64,000 nucleotides of DNA. Origin: Parabacteroides massiliensis. GTDB lineage: Bacteria; Bacteroidota; Bacteroidia; Bacteroidales; Tannerellaceae. The stretch lies in NCBI RefSeq assembly GCF_900155425.1, contig NZ_LT700191.1:1263198-1327197 (forward strand), in the 5' to 3' direction. Both the position numbers and the translations under genes were made by a program. A model generated the notes under the pieces. It did not search any database. It saw only the letters and a list, made by a program, of their open reading frames with translations, and had not been told where the DNA came from. Position 1 is the first letter of the stretch. Each line of letters begins with the position of its first letter. Of this stretch, positions 56,440-64,000 are shown piece by piece.

Positions 56440-57588
56440 TTATTCTTTTGGGGGTGTTTTTTTCTTTTGGCCCTTTGATAACTCGTGTTTCTCTACGAGA
56501 GACTGGTCTTCTTCCATCAGTACAAAACGTTTATAATAAGAAAGAAAGAGAGTTGTCAGAGGGAGAGCGATGATTAGCCCGATAAAACCTAATAGAGTTC
56601 CCCAAATAGATAAAGAAAGAAGGATGATGGCCGGATTCAAGCCCATTGCTTTCCCCATAATACGGGGAGTGAGATACAAGTCTTGTATACACTGTACGAC
56701 GCAAAGGACAAGAATTCCCGATCCAAAGATCAGCCAAAAATTTTCTCCGGTCTCCGCCGATTTGAGAAGACTCAGCAAGACCATCGGGATGATGCCGATC
56801 GTTTGCATATACGGGATGAGGTTGAGGAGACCGATGAATAACCCCAGGATAACGGCCAAAGGGAAGCCAACGATCTTAAATCCGATGGCGAGGAGGATGC
56901 CGACACATAAGGCTATCAACGACTGTCCGCGGAAATAGCGGTTCATGCTGTATTCGACATCATCGGCCAGTCCTTGGACAAAAGGACGGTAACGTTCGGG
57001 AATCAGGCGGATCCAACCGTTGGCAATCCGTTCGTAATCCAACAGGATAAAGATGAAATAGAGGAAAATCACAAACACGATCGTTGCACTGAATAAGATA
57101 GAGAATGTATTGGTCAGGACCACCCACATTTTGGGGGCAATCTGTTTGATCGCCTTTTCAATATTCTCTTTGCTCAGGAGCTGCGCCAACTGATCTGGGT
57201 CGATATTCTTTTCCAGATATTCCGCCCACGACTGAGGAATCATAGGGATATGCCCGTAGCCTTTGTTATGTACCTGCATCAGTTCCAAAGTCCGGTTGAA
57301 TTCTTGAGTGACGGAGGGGACGATTACGACACCGATCAGTGAAATCACCAAAAGGGTTGATATGAGAACGGCCAGAATAGACAGTAAACGGCTTTTCAGT
57401 TTGACTTTATACTGGAAGAACTTGACGAACGGTTGCATCATATAAGCCAGCAACCAGGCAATCAAGAAAGGTAACAATGCGTTTCGCAGGACAGCGATCA
57501 GATAGATGATACCACTGATAACGGCCAGACCGAACAGAATACGTGCTACCCTATCGAAAGTGAACGGTTTATCAAACAATGGGTTCAT
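56440..57588 (-). CDS. AI-2E family (PerM-type) membrane protein
   Basis: A 382-residue AI-2E/PerM family protein with seven or eight hydrophobic segments, including the paired N-terminal ones (ILFGLAVISGIIYLIAVLRNALLPFLIAWLLAYMM) and the family block GFPLAVILGLFIGLLNLIPYMQTIGIIPMVLL. The C-terminal part holds VQCIQDLYLTPRIMGKAMGLNPAIILLSLSIWGTLLGFIG, the family signature. Substrates are uncertain; some members export or import small molecules. The start at 57588 (MNPLFDKPF) is chosen because the longer frame begins upstream of the likely -7 box TATCTTTG (57621-57614). Confidence 0.9.
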   Translation of the reverse strand: MNPLFDKPFTFDRVARILFGLAVISGIIYLIAVLRNALLPFLIAWLLAYMMQPFVKFFQYKVKLKSRLLSILAVLISTLLVISLIGVVIVPSVTQEFNRTLELMQVHNKGYGHIPMIPQSWAEYLEKNIDPDQLAQLLSKENIEKAIKQIAPKMWVVLTNTFSILFSATIVFVIFLYFIFILLDYERIANGWIRLIPERYRPFVQGLADDVEYSMNRYFRGQSLIALCVGILLAIGFKIVGFPLAVILGLFIGLLNLIPYMQTIGIIPMVLLSLLKSAETGENFWLIFGSGILVLCVVQCIQDLYLTPRIMGKAMGLNPAIILLSLSIWGTLLGFIGLIIALPLTTLFLSYYKRFVLMEEDQSLVEKHELSKGQKKKTPPKE

Positions 57589-57678
57589 ATTAAATTTATA
57601 TCTTTGTGGACAAAGATAATGCAAACCGACTTATCTTCGCCTTTATGACAAAGATAAAATAAAGTTGAATAAAAAGGA

Positions 57679-59139
57679 ATGATACGAAATAAAATAGTGC
57701 TGCTTTGCCTGTTGATTTGTTTCCATGCGCTTGCCGGAGCCCAAACTCCGGCTCCCGTTAAACGGTTATTGCAGGCCCCTTATATGCGAGGAGCCTCTTT
57801 TTCTCTGATTGTGAAAGATGTGCAAGATGGAAAAACGGTCTGCAGCTATGATACGGACCGCTTGCAATCGCCCGCTTCGGTATTGAAGACGGTTGCCACG
57901 GCGACGGCTCTCGAGATATTGGGCGAAGACTATCGTTATCCGACCACGTTGGAATATGACGGAACACTGGAAAACGGCACATTGAAAGGAAACCTCTATA
58001 TAAAAGGCAGTGGCGATCCGTCCCTGGGTTCTTCGTATTTCGCACCGGATCAGAACAAGTTCCTGTCTGCCTGGATAGCCGCTTTGCAGAAGGCCGGTAT
58101 CAGGCGTATAACAGGATCAATCATATCGGACGAAAGCATCTTCGACACCGAAGGTGCATCCGTCAAATGGCTCCGGGAAGATATGGGGAACTATTATGCT
58201 CCCGGAAGTTACGGCCTTTCCGTCTTCGACAACATGTATAAGCTATCGTTGCAAACAGGGGCCGTCGGGTCGCGGCCGGTCCTGAAGGGAACGGAACCGA
58301 ATATACCCTTTATCCGGTTTAAAAACTACCTGAAAACGGCTTCGGTTTCTTCGGACAGCGCCTATATTATAGGTGCTCCGCTTGATGACGTGCGCTACCT
58401 GTATGGTGTCTTGCCTGCAAACCGGGAGGCGTATGTCTTGAAAGGAGACATACCCGATCCGGCCTTGTATTTGGCACACTATCTGACGGACCGGCTCCGG
58501 CAGAAGGGTATACAGGTGGACGGAGCCCCTTCCTGCTACCGTATCGAGGCGGAAGAAAACCGGTGGAATAAGAAAGAACGGAAAGAGATTGTCACGACCT
58601 ATTCGCCCACCTTGCGGGAGATCGCAAGCGTTTGTAACCATGTCAGCCATAATCTTTATGCGGATGCTTTGCTCAAAACGATCGGGATGCAATATAAACC
58701 ACGCAAGAACGAGGTGATCTCTTCGTTCGGCCGTGGCGTGCAGGTCGTGAAAGAATATTGGGAGAAGAAAGGCCTGGATGTCTTTTCGCTCCGGATGAAC
58801 GACGGTAGCGGTCTGGCTCCGGCAGATAAGGTGTCGGCCGGATTTATGGGAGAGCTGTTGGCCTATATGGCGACGGAGTCTGCCGTTTCGGAAGCCTTCA
58901 TTGCCTCTTTACCGCAAGCCGGGATAGAGGGATCGGTGCGCAATTTCCTGAAAGGTTCGAAGTTGCAGGGGAAAGCCCGCCTGAAAAGCGGAGGTATTAC
59001 GGGTGTCAGGAGCTATGCCGGCTATATCACAGAAGATGGAAAGACGTATGCGGTAGCCATCTTCTCGAATAACTATTCTTGCCCGATGAACCGAATGACA
59101 GGAGCTTTGGAAAAGCTCCTGTTGCAACTTTTTAATTGA
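57679..59139 (+). CDS. dacB: D-alanyl-D-alanine carboxypeptidase/endopeptidase (PBP4, DacB)
   Basis: A 486-residue class C penicillin-binding protein. The signal peptide is KIVLLCLLICFHALAGAQ. The serine acylation site is S67-V-L-K70 (SPASVLKTVATATALE), the SxN motif is SHNLYADALLK (~326) and the KTG-like motif is LKSGGITG (~436). The inserted beta domain between motif one and two (about 95-280) is typical of DacB. It trims or cuts peptidoglycan cross-links. The stop codon TGA is part of an AATTGACAATTG repeat that starts at its last codon. Confidence 0.93.
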   Translation: MIRNKIVLLCLLICFHALAGAQTPAPVKRLLQAPYMRGASFSLIVKDVQDGKTVCSYDTDRLQSPASVLKTVATATALEILGEDYRYPTTLEYDGTLENGTLKGNLYIKGSGDPSLGSSYFAPDQNKFLSAWIAALQKAGIRRITGSIISDESIFDTEGASVKWLREDMGNYYAPGSYGLSVFDNMYKLSLQTGAVGSRPVLKGTEPNIPFIRFKNYLKTASVSSDSAYIIGAPLDDVRYLYGVLPANREAYVLKGDIPDPALYLAHYLTDRLRQKGIQVDGAPSCYRIEAEENRWNKKERKEIVTTYSPTLREIASVCNHVSHNLYADALLKTIGMQYKPRKNEVISSFGRGVQVVKEYWEKKGLDVFSLRMNDGSGLAPADKVSAGFMGELLAYMATESAVSEAFIASLPQAGIEGSVRNFLKGSKLQGKARLKSGGITGVRSYAGYITEDGKTYAVAIFSNNYSCPMNRMTGALEKLLLQLFN

Positions 59140-59192
59140 CAATTGACAATTGGGCTATGCCGTATCATCTTATAAATGTCCGTTGTCAATTG
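59134..59192. repeat. AATTGACAATTG repeat at two convergent gene ends
   Basis: AATTGACAATTGACAATTG (59134-59152) overlaps the dacB stop. The inverse TTGTCAATTG (59183-59192) overlaps the stop of the LytTR gene. The two copies can form a hairpin between the convergent genes. Confidence 0.7.
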
Positions 59193-59899
59193 AAATTGAG
59201 TGATCGCTGCGCCAGGAATTCGATAAGCTTCGGTTTGTAGTTGTCGGAGATCGGGATGTATTCTTTTCCGAACACAATCCGGTTTCGTTCGATCACCTTG
59301 ATCTTTTCCGGCTGTACGATAAAAGAACGATGCACACGGATAAAGCGGTTCGTCGGCAGCATTTCTTCCAACGACTTCATGCTCATCAATGAAAGGATAG
59401 GATGCGGTTCATCCTCGACGAATATCTTGACATAGTCTTTCAGCCCTTCGATGTAGAGTATCTTACGCAGTTCGACCTGTACCAGCTTATATTCGGTCTT
59501 GATGAAGATCGATTCGATCTCTGTCGCAGGCGCTTGCATATGTTCGTACCATTGCAACGCCTTATTGGCCGCTTTGAGAAAATCCGGATAAGCGATCGGT
59601 TTCAACAGATAGTCGAGGGCGTTCACCTTGTAGCTGTCGAGGGCATATTGTTCGAAAGCCGTCGTAAAGATGATACGAGTGTCCGTCTTCAATATCCGTG
59701 AGAATTCCATGCCGCTCAGTTCCGGCATCTGGATATCGAGGAAAAGCAATTCTACCGGTTGGGCGCTCAATACAGGCAATGCCTCGAGAGCACTGTTGAA
59801 CTTCCCCGCGAGGCGAAGGAACGGGGTCTTGTTTACATAACTTTCCAGCAGACTGATGGCCAGTGGTTCATCATCGATGATTGCACACGTTAACGTCAT
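59186..59899 (-). CDS. LytTR-family response regulator
   Basis: A 237-residue two-component regulator. The receiver domain has acidic pair DDEP (9-10), phospho-acceptor D55 (LLFLDIQMPELSG) and a lysine in LLKPIAYPDF. The C-terminal LytTR DNA-binding domain (~135-235) has IFIKTEYKLVQVELRKILYIEGLKDYVKIF and NRFIRVHRSFIVQPEKIKVIERNRIVFG. It pairs with the kinase encoded 42 nt upstream, and this pair follows macA-macB genes, so it may control the exporter. The start at 59899 (MTLTCAIIDDEP) is chosen over 59926, which would add residues before the receiver. Confidence 0.93.
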   Translation of the reverse strand: MTLTCAIIDDEPLAISLLESYVNKTPFLRLAGKFNSALEALPVLSAQPVELLFLDIQMPELSGMEFSRILKTDTRIIFTTAFEQYALDSYKVNALDYLLKPIAYPDFLKAANKALQWYEHMQAPATEIESIFIKTEYKLVQVELRKILYIEGLKDYVKIFVEDEPHPILSLMSMKSLEEMLPTNRFIRVHRSFIVQPEKIKVIERNRIVFGKEYIPISDNYKPKLIEFLAQRSLNFN

Positions 59900-59941
59900 A
59901 ATTTGTTGTATTGATGTACCGGACAAAAATACAACAAATCC

Positions 59942-61009
59942 TTATGCCTGCAACTCTAACAGGCAAACATATTCATCACCTTTTTGCCCGTAAGTGAAAA
60001 TATGGTGCGACGGGTACAACAATTCCAGCCGTCGGCAGAGGTTTTGCAGTCCTATGCCGGATCCGCTCTTGTCCTGTCCGTTATCTTTCGGGAAGTAGCT
60101 GTTGCGGATGGAGCAGACGATCCGTTTCCCTTTCTGATGAATCTTCAGGTCGATAAAAGAGGGTTTGTTGTGGCTCACCCCATGCTTGAAAGCATTTTCG
60201 ATCAAGGAGATGAAAAGGAGAGGCGCCACCTGTGTCTCTGGCGTGTCAGCCGATATGTCGGTTGTCAGCGTCACATGTTCCGGCAGGCGGATACGCATCA
60301 GCTCCACATAGTTCCGGATAAAGTCAAGCTCCTTCTCCAGCAGAACCATCGGCTGGCTGCTGTCGTAGAGCACGTAGCGGAGCAAGCGGCTCAGGTCGTG
60401 CACCGCCTCTTGCGCCTTCTCCGGGCTGAAAGCAATCAGGCTGTAGATGTTATTCAGTGTATTAAAGAGAAAATGCGGGTTCAACTGGCTCTTCAGGTTT
60501 TGCAATTCCGCTTCGGCACGGCTTTTCTCCAACTCCCGGCGAGACGATTCCATCTGATACCAACTTCCCGTCATCTTGATGGCGACGCTCAACCCTGCCA
60601 CAAGCAGGTATAGCATGGCGTTTACCATGAAGAAACCGACTATCTCCTGCCATTCCCGTTCCGGTCTCGGATGTTCCCATTCGGGGTGCGGAAGCAGTTG
60701 GAACATCAAATGGACGGCTCCCATCGCAAAAGCGATCAACAGGACGTTGCACAGGAAGTATTTCCAAGGACGCTTGGCGAACAGGAAATAGTCGATCAAT
60801 ACGAAATAGTTGACATAGAATACCAGCATGAACGACAGCGGGACGAGCACGGAACGTATATAGCTCAGGATCGTCACCGTCTGTGATTCGCGTCCGGTGA
60901 AGAAGAATGGCAGCCCGAAGAGAATTGCCCAGGCTGCTATATGAATCAGTTTCCCCATTCCCTTGAAGGGAGGTGCCGGTAATGTGCGCATTGTCTCTGT
61001 TGTTTCCAT
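59942..61009 (-). CDS. LytS-type sensor histidine kinase
   Basis: A 355-residue kinase with four membrane segments in the first ~145 residues (LIHIAAWAILFGLPFFF; YIRSVLVPLSFMLVFYVNYFVLIDYFLF; YFLCNVLLIAFAMGAVHLMF; GFFMVNAMLYLLVAGLSVAI), no large sensory loop, then a short coiled coil. The His_kinase box is LKSQLNPHFLFNTLNNIYSL (H179), followed by the ATPase motifs LLFISLIENAFKHGVSH and GSGIGLQNLCRRLELLY. It phosphorylates the LytTR regulator encoded next. It starts 18 nt after the MacB permease stop. Confidence 0.93.
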   Translation of the reverse strand: METTETMRTLPAPPFKGMGKLIHIAAWAILFGLPFFFTGRESQTVTILSYIRSVLVPLSFMLVFYVNYFVLIDYFLFAKRPWKYFLCNVLLIAFAMGAVHLMFQLLPHPEWEHPRPEREWQEIVGFFMVNAMLYLLVAGLSVAIKMTGSWYQMESSRRELEKSRAEAELQNLKSQLNPHFLFNTLNNIYSLIAFSPEKAQEAVHDLSRLLRYVLYDSSQPMVLLEKELDFIRNYVELMRIRLPEHVTLTTDISADTPETQVAPLLFISLIENAFKHGVSHNKPSFIDLKIHQKGKRIVCSIRNSYFPKDNGQDKSGSGIGLQNLCRRLELLYPSHHIFTYGQKGDEYVCLLELQA

Positions 61010-61027
61010 TTTTGCAAAGATAATGTT

Positions 61028-62248
61028 TTATTCATACCGTATGGCTTCTATCGGATCGAGTTGTGCCGCCTTCTTAGCCGGATACCATCCGAAGAATATA
61101 CCGGTGACGGTACATACGGCGAACGACAAGATGACGCTCCAAGGTTGGATGTAGATTGGAAAGTGGGCGACCCCGTTCACGACAAGGGCTGCGCCCACTC
61201 CAAAGACTACACCTATCAAACCGCCTGTCACACTGATCAGGATGGACTCGATCAGGAATTGTGCCAGGATGTCGATGCCTTTTGCCCCGATACTCATGCG
61301 GAGGCCTATTTCGCGTGTACGTTCTGTTACGCTGACGTACATGATGTTCATAATTCCAATACCTCCGACGAGCAGCGAAATACCCGCCACAGCCGCCAAC
61401 AGCACAGTCATCATATCCGTAGTGCTTGTCAACATCGTGCTCAACTCCTGCTGGCTACGGATGGTAAAATCATCATCATCGGTATCCTTCAACTTGTGGT
61501 TGCGGCGGAGTATTTCGGTAATCTCGTCGATGGCCTGGTCGGTATATTCCTCTTTGAGAGCCGAACAGGTAATGCCTTGCAGATGGGTGATGGCCAGGAC
61601 CTTTTTCTGAATAGTTGTGTATGGAGCTAAGATTAGGTCGTCCTGGTCCATTCCCATGCTGTTGTATCCTTTGCTTTCCAGCACGCCTACGATGCGGAAA
61701 GGCAATTTCTGAAAACGTATGACCTTGCCTACCGGGTTGCTGCCGTCAGGGAAAAGGTTGTCGACGACGGTTTTGCCGACAACGCAGACTTTGGCAGCTG
61801 TCTGGATGTCCTGTTCGGTAAACATGTCGCCGTCTTCGACCTTGTAGCGTCGTATTTCCAGGTAGTCAGGACTGATACCGTAGACCGTGGTCGGGGTATT
61901 GTTGGCTCCGTAGATTGCCTGCCCGCTGCTGTTGACGGAAGGAGAGACAGCCGGGACAAAGCGTGTTTCGTTCACTATATCTTCGTAATCCTGCAACTTC
62001 AGGGTTTCCATAGCGGAGGCATCCTGACGGACACCACCACGCATGTCGGCGCCCGGTTGTATCATGATCATGTTGGACCCCATCTCGCTGATCTGTGCTT
62101 GGATGCTTCGCTTCGAACCTTGTCCGATGGCAAGCATCGTGATCACGGAGGCCACGCCGATGATGATGCCCAGCATCGTGAGGAAGCCGCGCAACTTATT
62201 GTTGGCGAGCGCCCGGACAGCTATTTTTATTAGGTTTGTTCCGTTCAT
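61028..62248 (-). CDS. macB: MacB-type ABC transporter permease
   Basis: A 406-residue MacB/FtsX permease. The N-terminal helix (LRGFLTMLGIIIGVASVITMLAIGQGS) is followed by a periplasmic MacB_PCD domain (IQAQISEMGSNMIMIQPG... to ~270). Three C-terminal helices include LLAAVAGISLLVGGIGIMNIMYVSVTERTREIGLRMSIGAKG. This four-helix, non-fused form is the common one in Bacteroidetes, with the ATPase encoded separately upstream (30 nt). Such pumps work with a MacA adaptor and TolC as mechanotransmitting exporters of lipids, antibiotics or peptides. Confidence 0.92.
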   Translation of the reverse strand: MNGTNLIKIAVRALANNKLRGFLTMLGIIIGVASVITMLAIGQGSKRSIQAQISEMGSNMIMIQPGADMRGGVRQDASAMETLKLQDYEDIVNETRFVPAVSPSVNSSGQAIYGANNTPTTVYGISPDYLEIRRYKVEDGDMFTEQDIQTAAKVCVVGKTVVDNLFPDGSNPVGKVIRFQKLPFRIVGVLESKGYNSMGMDQDDLILAPYTTIQKKVLAITHLQGITCSALKEEYTDQAIDEITEILRRNHKLKDTDDDDFTIRSQQELSTMLTSTTDMMTVLLAAVAGISLLVGGIGIMNIMYVSVTERTREIGLRMSIGAKGIDILAQFLIESILISVTGGLIGVVFGVGAALVVNGVAHFPIYIQPWSVILSFAVCTVTGIFFGWYPAKKAAQLDPIEAIRYE

Positions 62249-62278
62249 TAGTGAATAATGTGCTAATGTGAATAATTA

Positions 62279-63019
62279 TTAATCGTCATTCTTTGGCAAC
62301 CGTGCCAAAGCTTCTGCTGCGTTCAGGATATTCTTGTTGACCGTGTCGGAGGTGATATGGCCGTCGCGCAATGTGATGTTGCGGCTGCTGTATTGGGCTA
62401 TCTCCGGATTGTGGGTCACGAATATGATGGTACGTCCCTCGGCATGCAACTTCTGGAAAAGGACCAATATCTCGAAAGATGTACGGGTATCGAGGTTACC
62501 GGTCGCTTCATCGGCGAGGATGACGGCCGGATCGTTTACCAGTGCCCGTGCGATGGCGACGCGTTGCATCTGTCCGCCGGACATCTGGTTGCTTTTATGC
62601 ATCAGGCGGTCGCCCAAGCCTACGGCAATCAGCGAATCGACTGCTTTCTTATACCGCTCGGCTGCGCTATAGGATGGGTTGTACATCAGAGGCAGCTCTA
62701 CGTTCTCGATCGCTGTCGTTTTAGGCAGCAGGTTGTAGTTCTGAAAGACGAATCCGATCTTGCGGTTGCGCAGGGTGGCACGGGCGTTCTTGCCCATCGT
62801 GCGGACAGATGTGCCGTCGAGGTAATATTCCCCGCTGGTCGGCGTATCCAGGCAGCCCAACGTGTTCAGCAAGGTACTCTTTCCTGATCCGGATGTTCCC
62901 ATGATGGTGACAAACTCACCTTCGTAGATCGTGAAGGAGACACCGCGCAGGGCGTGGACTGTTTCGTCTCCGACCTTGAAGTCACGCTTGATGTTATCTA
63001 ATTTGATTATCTCTTTCAT
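62279..63019 (-). CDS. MacB/LolD-type ABC transporter ATP-binding protein
   Basis: A 246-residue ABC ATPase. Walker A is IMGTSGSGKSTLLNTLGCLD (~39-58), the Q-loop IGFVFQNYNLLP, the signature MSGGQMQRVAIARALVN, Walker B ILADEATGNLD and the switch His FVTHNPE. This is the ATPase form that pairs with FtsX/MacB permeases. The longer frame starts at 63046, but MKEIIKLDNIKRDFKVG at 63019 is the natural start. It lies between macA and the permease in the same operon. Confidence 0.93.
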   Translation of the reverse strand: MKEIIKLDNIKRDFKVGDETVHALRGVSFTIYEGEFVTIMGTSGSGKSTLLNTLGCLDTPTSGEYYLDGTSVRTMGKNARATLRNRKIGFVFQNYNLLPKTTAIENVELPLMYNPSYSAAERYKKAVDSLIAVGLGDRLMHKSNQMSGGQMQRVAIARALVNDPAVILADEATGNLDTRTSFEILVLFQKLHAEGRTIIFVTHNPEIAQYSSRNITLRDGHITSDTVNKNILNAAEALARLPKNDD

Positions 63020-63066
63020 TCTGTTCTGTTTTTTGAGGATAGGCACGAAGCCTACCCTACGCGATT

Positions 63067-63092
63067 AATTGTCAATTCTCAATTGTCAATTC
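63067..63092. repeat. AATTGTCAATT repeat at the macA 3' end
   Basis: AATTGTCAATTCTCAATTGTCAATTC is the same repeat family as 59134-59192 read on the other strand. It supplies the AAT TGA end of the macA reading frame. Confidence 0.65.
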
Positions 63093-64000
63093 TTTTTCTT
63101 GCTTCCCGGAGGGCCTGGCATGAACGGGCTTCTTTCTGTTTCAGCTCCGGCAACCGGAGCCATGGAAGAGGCTTCGAGGTCGACAGCCAGTTCTTCACCT
63201 TCGTTCAGGCCGTCGGTTATTTCGATCATGTTGCCACTGGTGGAACCGACGGTAACGGTCCTCGGCTTCAGTTCTTGTCCGTTCTTGATCCATACGAGAC
63301 GTTTTCCGGCAGAGGTTTCCGTGTTGGATTCGGAGACGACGTAGCCCAATTGTGTCAAAATCTGTGTATCCGGTACGAAACGGAGTGCTTTGGTCGGGAC
63401 CGTTAGTACGTTGTCACGTTCCAGTGTGAAGATCGTCACGTTGGCTGTCAGGCGCGGCTTCAATTTCAAATCGGGATTGTCGGCCGATATCACTACTTCG
63501 TAGGTAACGACCGTCGAGGTAGAAGAAGTGCTGCTGGAGCTTTCGCTGTCGCCGAGGCGTATCTGCATGACTGTGCCTTCGAAAACATCGTTCGGATAGG
63601 CATCGACAGTGAAGGAGACGCGTTGTCCGTTTTCTACGTTACCTATATCGGCCTCATCCACATCGGCGATCACCTGCATCTTGGTCAGGTCGGCTGCGAT
63701 GGTGAACAGGGTCGGAGTTTCGAAGCCGGCGGCCACAGTCTGTCCTTCTTCAACGGCGCGGTTGATCACAACGCCGTCGATCGGGCTGGTGATGGTCGCA
63801 TATTCGAGGTTACGTTTTACCTTGACCATTGACGCCTGGTTCTGTTCGTAGGCGGCTTTTGCCTTTTCGTAGTTGTATGTGGACGTTTCGTAGTCCGAGT
63901 CGCTGATCAGTTTCTTTTCGAAGAGGATCTTGTTACGGGCGTAGTTCTTCTGTTGATACTCGTATTCGCTCTTGCTGCTTGCCAGTTGTGCCTCGGCGGA
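63086..64000 (-). CDS. MacA-type efflux periplasmic adaptor (5' end outside window)
   Basis: The C-terminal ~304 residues of a membrane fusion protein; the N-terminus lies beyond 64000. The visible part begins in the alpha-hairpin coiled coil (SAEAQLASSKSEYEYQQKNY, YETSTYNYEKAKAAYEQNQA). It continues with the second lipoyl half TITSPIDGVVINRAVEEGQTV, a beta-barrel (LTKMQVIADVDEADIGNVENGQRVSFTVDAYP) and a membrane-proximal domain with VGSTSGNMIEITDGLNEGEELAV. It matches MacA in pairing with the two macB genes just downstream. The stop codon TGA lies within an AATTGA repeat. Confidence 0.92.
   Translation of the reverse strand, partial: SAEAQLASSKSEYEYQQKNYARNKILFEKKLISDSDYETSTYNYEKAKAAYEQNQASMVKVKRNLEYATITSPIDGVVINRAVEEGQTVAAGFETPTLFTIAADLTKMQVIADVDEADIGNVENGQRVSFTVDAYPNDVFEGTVMQIRLGDSESSSSTSSTSTVVTYEVVISADNPDLKLKPRLTANVTIFTLERDNVLTVPTKALRFVPDTQILTQLGYVVSESNTETSAGKRLVWIKNGQELKPRTVTVGSTSGNMIEITDGLNEGEELAVDLEASSMAPVAGAETERSPFMPGPPGSKKKN

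Overview
The window looks like chromosomal DNA from a Bacteroidales bacterium, most likely Parabacteroides or a close relative. This is inferred from type IX secretion components and cargo (PorZ, C-terminal sorting domains), promoters of the Bacteroidetes form TTG-N19-TAnnTTTG, SulP/YitT/AI-2E-type membrane proteins, a ferredoxin-dependent 2-oxoacid oxidoreductase and a type II-C CRISPR-Cas locus. The first and last genes are cut by the window edges.

Layout. 1-8 kb: korA(partial)-korB, a MntA-HepT toxin-antitoxin pair, pckA, a TlpA-like lipoprotein and a YifB/ComM ATPase. 8.3-15.15 kb: a transposase relic, a six-repeat CRISPR array, cas2, cas1, a frameshifted cas9 and a divergent tracrRNA. 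15.5-23.3 kb: leuS, a YitT-family protein, rdgB, porZ and, on the opposite strand, nadA. 23.34-24.06 kb: an AT-rich gap with DnaA boxes where strand composition flips, a candidate chromosomal replication origin. 24-34 kb: trmH-like, DUF4294, two outer-membrane beta-barrel genes, a radical SAM protein, a secreted S1 protease and a SulP transporter. 34.4-37.5 kb: a frameshifted FtsX-like permease and rubrerythrin.

37.7-53.2 kb is the most unusual region: a seven-gene co-directional run encoding an ABC ATPase, an ABC-2 permease fused to a metal-motif-less M1-peptidase-like region, a TolC protein, a lipoprotein membrane-fusion protein, an RND pump, a second RND pump fused to an ABC ATPase, and a second ABC-2 permease. 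Several genes overlap by 4 nt. It reads as one trans-envelope machine mixing ABC and RND parts. In the RND-ABC fusion the nucleotide-binding domain appears to be interrupted by a membrane segment.

53-64 kb: a T9SS-cargo tail remnant, a DUF1080/PHP-like lipoprotein in an operon with ychF, tRNA-Lys(UUU), an AI-2E family protein, dacB, and a minus-strand operon macA(partial)-macB ATPase-macB permease-LytS-type kinase-LytTR regulator.

The CRISPR repeat itself carries a near-consensus Bacteroidetes promoter in the same orientation as crRNA, so each spacer may be transcribed from its own start, as in Neisseria II-C systems. Cas9 keeps all visible catalytic residues, but the gene is split by a frameshift near the end of the recognition lobe.

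All assignments come from reading the sequence; no database search was run. Coordinates of motifs were counted by hand.
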